Shown one piece after another: positions 6,216 to 12,020 of a stretch of DNA of 12,020 nucleotides. Origin of the DNA: an uncultured Chloroflexaceae bacterium (lineage in GTDB: Bacteria; Chloroflexota; Chloroflexia; Chloroflexales; Chloroflexaceae); NCBI GenBank assembly GCA_937141995.1, contig CAKZQX010000809.1:1-12020 (forward strand), written 5' to 3'. Made by a program: the position numbers and the translations under genes. Every line of letters starts with the position of its first letter. Positions within the stretch are counted from its first letter, which is position 1. A model generated the notes under the pieces. The model saw only the letters and a program-made list of their open reading frames with translations. It searched no databases and was not told the origin of the DNA.

Positions 6216-6940
6216 TAGATACACCATTGCTCTTGCGTGTCAATGAGCATATTGTAGATGTTGCATTTATGCGACGGGCATTGATCGCGTGGGGCCAGGC
6301 GCATTTCCGTAACTTCCCCTGGCGTTTGACAAAAGACCCCTACCATATCCTGATGGCTGAGATTATGCTGCATCGCACGCAGGCCCTACAGGTTGTGCCG
6401 GTGTACGAGCAGTTTGTCAACCGGTACCCGGATGTTCAGATGCTTGCCCGTGCCAGCAAAGTAGAATCACATGAGGTACTTTATTCACTGGGATTGCGCT
6501 GGCGGATTGATCTGGTCTATGACCTGGCTATACAACTTACCAATCGCTTTGCAGGACAGGTGCCGCGAGAGAAAGAAGAATTGTTATCCCTTCCGGGTGT
6601 CAGCGATTATATTGCCAGTGCAGTGCGCTGTTTTGTATGGAATATTCCAGAGCCGCTGATTGACACAAATACAGTACGGGTTGTAGGGCGATTGTTCGGA
6701 CTGGAGATTAAGGACTCCTCCCGGCGTAACCGACGCTTCAAAGAACTGATTACAGCACTGGTTGATCCACATGCGCCAGATGTGTATAATTACGCATTAT
6801 TGGATCTTGCGGATCGGGTGTGCATGAAAAAGCGACCGCCTGCGTGTGAGCGCTGCCCGATAATGTTGTCTTGTGTTTATGGAAGATCTCAAAATAGCGA
6901 CGTTTGTCGTAATCAAAGTAGTGGGGTTGAAAATGACTGA
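6212..6940 (+). CDS. HhH-GPD DNA glycosylase, MutY/Mig-like (probable T:G mismatch repair)
   Basis: This 242-residue enzyme belongs to the endonuclease III/MutY superfamily. Glu50 (in AEIMLHRTQA) matches the MutY catalytic Glu, the helix-hairpin-helix is LPGVSDYIASAV (127-138) and the conserved catalytic Asp is Asp151 in LIDTNTVRVVGR. Cys204, 212, 215 and 221 form the 4Fe-4S site with spacing C-x7-C-x2-C-x5-C. The usual first spacing is six. Tyr133 replaces the Lys of endonuclease III, as in Mig.MthI, a thymine-DNA glycosylase that accompanies a cytosine methyltransferase and excises T from T:G pairs. That neighbourhood is repeated here, so T:G repair at deaminated 5-methylcytosine is more likely than A:G repair, and the MutY C-terminal domain is absent. 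The start is TTG at 6212, overlapping the methyltransferase TGA by four bases, with GAGGCAG upstream. Confidence 0.87.
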   Translation: MIDTPLLLRVNEHIVDVAFMRRALIAWGQAHFRNFPWRLTKDPYHILMAEIMLHRTQALQVVPVYEQFVNRYPDVQMLARASKVESHEVLYSLGLRWRIDLVYDLAIQLTNRFAGQVPREKEELLSLPGVSDYIASAVRCFVWNIPEPLIDTNTVRVVGRLFGLEIKDSSRRNRRFKELITALVDPHAPDVYNYALLDLADRVCMKKRPPACERCPIMLSCVYGRSQNSDVCRNQSSGVEND

Positions 6941-9122
6941 ATCAAAGTCTCAATCTGCTGGTTCTAATGCTCTACGCCCTAGAGCCCGTATTTTGCGTAC
7001 CTTTGGCGATGAGTTAATAAGTAGTGAGACCGTCGCGCTGATTGAGTTAGTTAAAAATGCTTATGATGCTGACGCCACGAGAGTGTTAATCCGTTTCGGT
7101 AGTCCTTTGAAAATTGGCCATGGCAAGATAGAGGTTATCGATAACGGAAATGGTATGTCACTGGAAACAATTCGGAATACCTGGATGGAACCTGCTACCT
7201 TGATAAAGAGGCATAACATTCGAAGTGAACAGCGAGGACGTCGGGTATTAGGCGAAAAAGGAATTGGGCGATTTGCTACCTCTAAGTTGACTGATATTCT
7301 AGAAGTTGTAACTCGCCGCATAAATACAGATCAAGAGGTGTGGGTTCTCTTTGATTGGAAACAATTCGATAACGAAGAAAAGTATCTGGATCAAATAGAG
7401 GCACGTTGGTTTATAACAAAACCAAAAGAAGTTTGTCCAGGCGGAACAGTTGAGGATTTGTGGCAACAAGATAGACAACCCGACAACCAAAAGTTATCCC
7501 ACGGAACGATTCTTCGGATGAAGGAGCTACGTACAGCCTGGGATGAGAATTTATTTGTCAATTTGCGTAAAAGCCTCTCTCGGCTGATTTCACCCTTCTT
7601 TAAGCAAAGTCAGAATGGACTCAATGAACAGTTTCGGATTTTTTTGGAATTACCTGAGCCTTTCGAGAGTTTGTCTGGTGAAGTTGAACCGCCAGAATTG
7701 TTAATGAGTCCACATTATACCCTTCGAGGATCAGTAGCTCAAGATGGGAGTTCTGATCTTACTATTAAGTTGCCAGAGCGAGATAGTGAGGAAGAAGTAA
7801 CCTCGTTATTTTCCATGAAAAATGGAGAAAAACCAAAATGTGGGCCTTTTGAAATTGAATTCCGTGTCTGGGATCGAGACCAATTAGGTGATATAGCGCA
7901 AAAGTATGGATCGACAATTTCTCAAGTACGCAGAGATCTGGATAGTGCAGCAGGTGTTAATGTCTATCGAGATGGTTTTAGAATTCTGCCGTACGGTGAA
8001 CTTGGGAATGACTGGTTAGGATTAGATGCACGGCGCGTTCAGAATCCAACTCTGCGTTTGTCTAATAATCAGATAGTTGGTTATGTACTTATCTCTGCTG
8101 ATAACAATCCCTCTTTACGCGATCAAACTAATCGAGAAGGTTTAATAGAAGGTGAGGCTTTTAATGATTTGAGAGAAGTTGTAAAGAAGGTACTTGCCGA
8201 ACTTGAGCAACGACGATTTAATATTCGTCATCCTGATAGTACCAGTCAGGGAAAACCGCAACCAGGAGGAATATTTGATGGCTTTGATCTCAAAACAGTT
8301 CGTAATACTGTTAGACAGCAATACCCTAATGATAAAAAACTTGTGGCGCTATTAGAAGAAACGGAGAAAGATTTAGATCGACGTGTTAAAGAGGTTCAGG
8401 ATGTCCTGTCACGTTATCGGCGATTAACTTTATTGGGGCAGTTGATAGATATGGTACTTCATGAAGGTCGGGCTCCTCTTTCTAAAATTCGTAATGAAGC
8501 AGATCTTGGATATCGCAATATTGAACGTACCAGAGTAGGTAATGGTTCTGATGATTTGTTTCGGCGACTTCGCCAACGCTTTGACGTTATTATCACCCAG
8601 TCCGATGCTTTAGCATTGGTTTTTCGTAAAATTGAGCCATTTGGGGGGCGCAAACGGGGAAGACCTGCTCGAGTTAGTTTAGAAAAAGTAGTATCAGATG
8701 CATTTGATGTACTGGATGCTGAGATAAGCCGGGTTGGTGTACAGGTAAATCTACCTGATACAAATACACCAGTCACAGTAGACCAGGCTGAGATACAACA
8801 GGTGATTATCATTCTTCTAAAAAATAGCCTGTACTGGCTACTTCAGGCAGCAAAGGATAGAAGGAAGATAAGTGTTCAGGTAAATCGACGTAACCTAAGT
8901 GAAGTGGAAATTTTATTTTCTGATAGTGGACCAGGAGTAAACCCTGAATTCAGAGAGCGTATTTTTGAACCGTATTTTTCCACAAAGTCTGACGGTGTTG
9001 GTCTGGGATTGGCAATAGCTGGTGAAATTGTTGCGGAGTATTACGCTGGTTCGTTGGAATTGGTTGATAGTGGACCATTATTAGGAGCTACTTTTCGTAT
9101 CCTACTACGCAAGCGAGTGTAA
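6933..9122 (+). CDS. Dual GHKL ATPase: Hsp90/MORC-like N-terminus with a histidine-kinase-like C-terminus
   Basis: The 729-residue protein carries two GHKL ATP-binding domains. The N-terminal one has ELVKNAYDADA (38-48, N box), VIDNGNGM (68-75, G1) and GEKGIGRFATSKL (107-119, G2), as in Hsp90/MutL/MORC ATPases. A middle region includes VYRDGFRILPYGELGNDWLG and a segment ending NREGLIEGEAF, typical of a family of such ATPases. A helical, coiled-coil-prone stretch (about 445-500) leads into VLHEGRAPL, with His510 placed like the phospho-accepting His of HisKA domains. The C-terminal ATPase has an N box (LLKNSLYWL, Asn631), DSGPGV (Asp664), FEPYFSTK and GVGLGLAIA (688-696). No membrane segment is seen, so it is a cytoplasmic sensor. 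ATG at 6933 is preferred over an in-frame ATG at 6873 because GTGGGG precedes it and the overlap with the glycosylase stop is then only eight bases. Its partner is the receiver gene one base downstream. Confidence 0.88.
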   Translation: MTESKSQSAGSNALRPRARILRTFGDELISSETVALIELVKNAYDADATRVLIRFGSPLKIGHGKIEVIDNGNGMSLETIRNTWMEPATLIKRHNIRSEQRGRRVLGEKGIGRFATSKLTDILEVVTRRINTDQEVWVLFDWKQFDNEEKYLDQIEARWFITKPKEVCPGGTVEDLWQQDRQPDNQKLSHGTILRMKELRTAWDENLFVNLRKSLSRLISPFFKQSQNGLNEQFRIFLELPEPFESLSGEVEPPELLMSPHYTLRGSVAQDGSSDLTIKLPERDSEEEVTSLFSMKNGEKPKCGPFEIEFRVWDRDQLGDIAQKYGSTISQVRRDLDSAAGVNVYRDGFRILPYGELGNDWLGLDARRVQNPTLRLSNNQIVGYVLISADNNPSLRDQTNREGLIEGEAFNDLREVVKKVLAELEQRRFNIRHPDSTSQGKPQPGGIFDGFDLKTVRNTVRQQYPNDKKLVALLEETEKDLDRRVKEVQDVLSRYRRLTLLGQLIDMVLHEGRAPLSKIRNEADLGYRNIERTRVGNGSDDLFRRLRQRFDVIITQSDALALVFRKIEPFGGRKRGRPARVSLEKVVSDAFDVLDAEISRVGVQVNLPDTNTPVTVDQAEIQQVIIILLKNSLYWLLQAAKDRRKISVQVNRRNLSEVEILFSDSGPGVNPEFRERIFEPYFSTKSDGVGLGLAIAGEIVAEYYAGSLELVDSGPLLGATFRILLRKRV

Positions 9123-9123
9123 C

Positions 9124-10269
9124 ATGACTGATATATCTCCATGGCAGATACTGTTCGTAGATGATGATATTGAGGTTTGTAATCAGGTAAAAGAATTCCT
9201 GGAAAGTGAAAGTGTTCTTGATTCGAATGCGTATCCTCAGGTCGAAATCCTTGATGATTTCGATGATGCATTAAAAACCCTGGAAATGCACCGTTTTGAT
9301 CTGGTGATTTTAGATGTAAGAATAGGATCACATGATCTGGAACGGGAAGAAGAAGCAGGATCAACGACCTTGGAAGCTATACGTCAGAGACGCTTCGTAC
9401 CAATCATTTTCTACACTGGGTTACCACACCTGGTTAGAGATCAGGAAACACCTCTCGTTCGTGTTGTCGAAAAAACCGAAGGTCTTTCACGCCTTTTGGA
9501 TGTCGTAAAGGGTATCTTTATTTCTCAACTACCAACTGTTAACCGTGCATTGATACGACACCTGGAAGCGGTACAGCGCGATTATATGTGGGATTTTGTA
9601 GCGGCACATTGGGATAAATTTGGCAATATGCCCGATCGTGCTGCATTGGCTTACCTACTGGCACGTCGACTGGCATTGTCTCTGTCTGGACCTGGAATTC
9701 AGCAGTTGGCTCAGGATTTGGGGGATCGTGGTAAGGCTGAAGCTGTTGAAGGTTTAGTACATCCAATGCAACTTTATGTGATGCCTTCTATCGAAGCATC
9801 ACCATTATCCGGGGATCTATATCAAGGACAGATAGGCGACAAACCCGGGTACTGGATTCTGCTAACACCATCCTGTGATATGGTTATGGGGCGAGTTAAG
9901 GCCGAGAAAGTTCTCGTTGCCAGTTGTCTTGAACTTAAGGATCAGCCAGAATATCAGAAATGGATTCAAGGGAAATCAAAACCTACCAAGAATAAGTTGA
10001 TGAATTTATTGAAGAATAAGAGAGGTGATGGTTATCAGCCGGAAAGATACTTTTTCTTACCTGGGGCATTTATTTTTCCCGACCTGATTGTTGACTTCCA
10101 ACAACTGCACTGTCTTTCATATGAAGAATTGAATAACATGGAAAGACTGTCATCTTTGGATAATCCCTTCGCTGAAGCCCTTGTGTCTCGATTTGCGAGA
10201 TACTTTGGCAGGCTGGGAACGCCTGATTTGGATATTGATGCTGTAATGCAGAATTTAGGTATTGAGTGA
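9124..10269 (+). CDS. Response-regulator receiver protein with an unrecognised C-terminal domain
   Basis: Residues 8-135 of this 381-residue protein form a receiver domain: acidic Asp13-Asp15 (ILFVDDD), phospho-acceptor Asp64 (LVILDVR), Thr98 (IIFYTG) and Lys117 (VVEKTEG). All the key residues are present, so phosphorylation by the upstream kinase-like protein is plausible. An acidic loop between Asp64 and Thr98 (SHDLEREEEAGS) is longer than usual. The remaining 240 residues show no helix-turn-helix, GGDEF or other known output. They comprise a helical segment (140-200) and a beta-rich part around YWILLTPSCDMVMGRVKAEK (243-262). TPSCD could be a metal or nucleophile site, but I have no family to support that. 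The gene starts one base after the stop of the dual ATPase, so the two are translated together. It is the last gene of the operon and may be its effector or a regulator of the methyltransferase. Confidence 0.85.
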   Translation: MTDISPWQILFVDDDIEVCNQVKEFLESESVLDSNAYPQVEILDDFDDALKTLEMHRFDLVILDVRIGSHDLEREEEAGSTTLEAIRQRRFVPIIFYTGLPHLVRDQETPLVRVVEKTEGLSRLLDVVKGIFISQLPTVNRALIRHLEAVQRDYMWDFVAAHWDKFGNMPDRAALAYLLARRLALSLSGPGIQQLAQDLGDRGKAEAVEGLVHPMQLYVMPSIEASPLSGDLYQGQIGDKPGYWILLTPSCDMVMGRVKAEKVLVASCLELKDQPEYQKWIQGKSKPTKNKLMNLLKNKRGDGYQPERYFFLPGAFIFPDLIVDFQQLHCLSYEELNNMERLSSLDNPFAEALVSRFARYFGRLGTPDLDIDAVMQNLGIE

Positions 10270-10318
10270 TATTTTAATAACTGCCCTTCATCGGTATTTC
10301 GATATCTCTCCCATGAAC

Positions 10319-10344
10319 TGCCAGCAAGAGATTGCATGCTGGCA
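10319..10344 (+). terminator. Possible terminator hairpin downstream of the four-gene operon
   Basis: TGCCAGCA (10319-10326) and TGCTGGCA (10337-10344) form a perfect 8-base stem around a 10-base loop, 50 bases after the receiver stop codon. The T-tract after it is poor (ATTTGG), so intrinsic termination here is uncertain. A second hairpin, TTACG-CGG-CGTAA within GGGC/GCCC arms, follows at 10349-10373. Confidence 0.35.
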
Positions 10345-10442
10345 ATTTGGGCGTTACGCGGCGTAAAGTGCCCTCCACTCTCCGCCTTCAGACCGATACC
10401 ACCTCCCGCCTTGCGATGGAATACCACTCAGGCTGGATGTAC

Positions 10443-10461
10443 GCCGGATGACCCGGCTTTT
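10443..10461 (+). terminator. Possible small intrinsic terminator
   Basis: GCCGG (10443-10447), loop ATGAC and CCGGC (10453-10457) are followed directly by TTTT. The stem is short and lies about 175 bases after the last operon gene. It is a candidate for the operon end if the nearer hairpin does not terminate. Confidence 0.3.
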
Positions 10462-10536
10462 GAGGGACGACATCACCCCGTACATGCGCTACACTTGCAG
10501 CAGAATACCGAAACAGTGGCGCGGAACGAACGTCTA

Positions 10537-10553
10537 ACCCGGCGTTGCCGGGT
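10537..10553. repeat. Perfect 7-base inverted repeat upstream of the permease gene
   Basis: ACCCGGC (10537-10543), loop GTT, GCCGGGT (10547-10553). It lies about 90 bases before the permease start. It could be an operator or an RNA hairpin. There is no T-tract. Confidence 0.3.
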
Positions 10554-10644
10554 GCGATACCTAATCCGCACGCTGTCGTTGCAGAGGTACGCAAGCTGTA
10601 ACCCGTAACCTGTCATATTGTCTTCGCGCAGAAGGAAACGACCG

Positions 10645-12020
10645 ATGTTTAGTCCGCGCTGGAAAAAAGTAGTCGGCGACCTTAAGGGCAATCCGACCCG
10701 GACCCTGCTGGTCGTACTTTCGATTTTCATCGGCGTCTTCGCCGTGGGTATGATCCTCAGTTCGCAGGCGATCCTGACGCGGGAACTGCGCGATACCTAT
10801 CTGGCGACCAAGCCGGCCCATGCCACGGTTAGCACGCCTGGTGAAGATAGCTTTGATGACGATCTGGTCAATGTGATCCGCGGCATACGCGAGGTTGAGG
10901 ATGCCGAAGCTCGCCGCAGCTTGAGCATGCGCGCGCGGCTTGGCCCAAACCAGTGGCAGGATGTCCTGCTGGTGGCGATTCCCGATTACGATGATATGCG
11001 GGTGAACTTTATTAAACCGGTGCGCGGTGCCTGGCCGCCGGATGAACATGAAGTATTGATCGAGCGCTCCGGGTTGGGTACACTGCAGGCCGATATGGGC
11101 GATAGCATAACAGTTGAACTGCCCGACGGCACCCTGCGCACCCTGCCGATTACCGGCGTGGCGCATGATCTTAGTCGCGCACCGACGCTTTTTACTGGTA
11201 TCGTTGTCGGATTTATCAGCTTCGATACCCTGGAGTGGCTGGGCGAGTCACGGGACTATAACGAGGTCAGCATTCTGGTGGCCGGCGACGGCACCGATCA
11301 GGCCTACATTCAGACCGTGGCCGATGAGGTGTACGACAAAATCCGCAAGTCGGGCCGCGATCCGGCCTTCCCGGTTGTGCCCGAACCGGGGCAGCATCCG
11401 ATCAACTTTTTGATCGACGGCCTGGTGCTGATAATGGGCGTGCTGGGCGTGCTGTCGGTCTTCCTGAGCGGCTTCCTGGTGACCAATACCATTTCCGCAC
11501 TGTTGACGCAGCAGACGAAGTATATCGGCATTATGAAGTCAATCGGCGCGCGGCTGCCACAGATTGTGGCGATGTACCTGGTGCTGGTGATGAGCTTCGG
11601 GCTGATTGCCCTGGCGCTGGCGGTGCCGCTGTCACAACTGGGGGCGCGGGCCTTCGCCGGGTATATCGCGGGCGAGTTCAACTTCGATCTGGTCAATCTG
11701 AGCGTGCCCTCAAACATTTACCTGATCCAGGCGGTTGTCAGCCTGGTAGTACCGGTGGTGGCGGCGCTGATTCCGGTGCTTGGCGGCTCGCGTATCTCCA
11801 TCCGCGAGGCGATTAGCAGTCAGAGCGGCGCGGGCAGCTTTGGCACCAGTCTGTTTGACCGGGTGATTCAGCGTATTCGGGCGTTCCCCCGGCCGGTACT
11901 GCTCTCGTTACGCAATACCTTCCGCCGCAAGGGGCGCGTGGCACTGACCCTGATGACGCTCACCCTGGGTGGCGCGATCTTTATCTCGGTCTTCAGCGTA
12001 CAGGAGTCGCTACGCCTGAC
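10645..12020 (+). CDS. ABC transporter permease, MacB/FtsX type, partial at its C-terminus
   Basis: The frame from ATG at 10645 (AGAAGGAAAC about 8 bases upstream) stays open to the window edge, giving 458 complete codons. The layout is that of MacB/FtsX permeases: a short basic cytoplasmic start and a first membrane segment (about 20-42, LLVVLSIFIGVFAVGMIL), an extracytoplasmic domain (about 45-250), then three membrane segments (about 255-287, 306-335 and 358-380). The loop TKYIGIMKSIGARLPQIV (291-308) is the FtsX-family signature. At 418-452, LLSLRNTFRRKGRVALTLM and what follows look like the start of a second module (a basic segment before a new membrane helix), as in eight-span duplicated members. 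Such permeases work with an ATP-binding subunit in lipoprotein or lipid export or mechanotransmission, and the substrate is unknown. It is GC-rich and unlikely to belong to the preceding operon. Confidence 0.88.
   Translation, partial: MFSPRWKKVVGDLKGNPTRTLLVVLSIFIGVFAVGMILSSQAILTRELRDTYLATKPAHATVSTPGEDSFDDDLVNVIRGIREVEDAEARRSLSMRARLGPNQWQDVLLVAIPDYDDMRVNFIKPVRGAWPPDEHEVLIERSGLGTLQADMGDSITVELPDGTLRTLPITGVAHDLSRAPTLFTGIVVGFISFDTLEWLGESRDYNEVSILVAGDGTDQAYIQTVADEVYDKIRKSGRDPAFPVVPEPGQHPINFLIDGLVLIMGVLGVLSVFLSGFLVTNTISALLTQQTKYIGIMKSIGARLPQIVAMYLVLVMSFGLIALALAVPLSQLGARAFAGYIAGEFNFDLVNLSVPSNIYLIQAVVSLVVPVVAALIPVLGGSRISIREAISSQSGAGSFGTSLFDRVIQRIRAFPRPVLLSLRNTFRRKGRVALTLMTLTLGGAIFISVFSVQESLRL

Larger units (their letters stand above)
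10270..10644. other. Intergenic region with several hairpins, no supported gene
   Basis: About 375 bases separate the receiver gene from the permease gene. Open frames here (for example 10336-10608 plus) show no family resemblance, lack ribosome-binding sites and are unconvincing. The stretch contains short inverted repeats at 10319-10344, 10349-10373, 10443-10457 and 10537-10553. Composition changes within it from the A/T-richer operon to the GC-rich flank, so the right boundary of the acquired block may lie here. A promoter for the permease gene is expected but I could not place one with confidence. Confidence 0.5.

Noticed and set aside
6873..6932. A 20-residue N-terminal extension of the dual ATPase from an upstream ATG
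   Set aside because: It would overlap the glycosylase gene by 68 bases and lacks a ribosome-binding site. The ATG at 6933 has GTGGGG upstream and only an 8-base overlap.
10336..10608. A 90-codon plus-strand frame and overlapping minus-strand frames between the receiver and permease genes
   Set aside because: Several frames are open by chance in a GC-rich stretch. None has a ribosome-binding site or recognisable domain.
1..12020. CRISPR arrays, tRNA or rRNA genes and a restriction endonuclease gene
   Set aside because: I saw no regularly spaced identical repeats, no cloverleaf or rRNA-like segments, and no frame with endonuclease motifs next to the methyltransferase.

Overview
The window looks like a bacterial chromosome segment. 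Flanking genes are GC-rich and most have good Shine-Dalgarno sequences. The gene set (a YflT-like and DUF2382 stress cluster, a long single-ORF IS1-type element, a large MacB/FtsX-type permease) would fit Chloroflexota, perhaps a Chloroflexia member, but that is only an impression from family resemblance. The block at about 4965-10269 is visibly richer in A/T than its flanks, which suggests acquired DNA.

Layout. Positions 1-1549 (minus strand) hold a small stress-type cluster: a 69-residue single-span membrane protein, a PRC-barrel-like/DUF2382 (YsnF/AvaK) protein and, after a likely terminator, a general stress protein 17M (YflT-like) gene that runs off the left edge. Positions 1550-1863 carry no supported gene but contain a hairpin and a 15-base tandem repeat. 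Positions 1864-4681 (minus) are one Fic-family gene split by an IS1-family element at 2979-4288. The 27-base terminal inverted repeats and an 8-base target duplication (CAAAACTT) are both visible. Removing the element and one copy of the duplication restores a 499-residue Fic reading frame exactly. The transposase of the element is itself broken by an in-frame TAG.

Positions 4965-10269 (plus) are the centre of interest. Four genes lie head to tail with 4-base and 8-base overlaps and a 1-base gap: a DNA cytosine-5 methyltransferase, a MutY/Mig-type HhH DNA glycosylase, a 729-residue protein with two GHKL ATPase domains (Hsp90/MORC-like at the N-terminus, histidine-kinase-like at the C-terminus), and a receiver-domain protein whose 240-residue C-terminal part I do not recognise. 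A near-consensus sigma-70 promoter (TTGACC-N17-TATTAT) sits in front of the set. No restriction endonuclease is visible. A reasonable reading is an epigenetic or defence-like module: the methyltransferase marks DNA, the glycosylase repairs T:G mismatches arising from deaminated 5-methylcytosine, and the kinase/receiver pair senses something and switches an unknown output. The last step is inference.

Positions 10270-10644 are an intergenic stretch with several short hairpins and no supported gene. From 10645 to the right edge is the first part of a MacB/FtsX-type ABC transporter permease.
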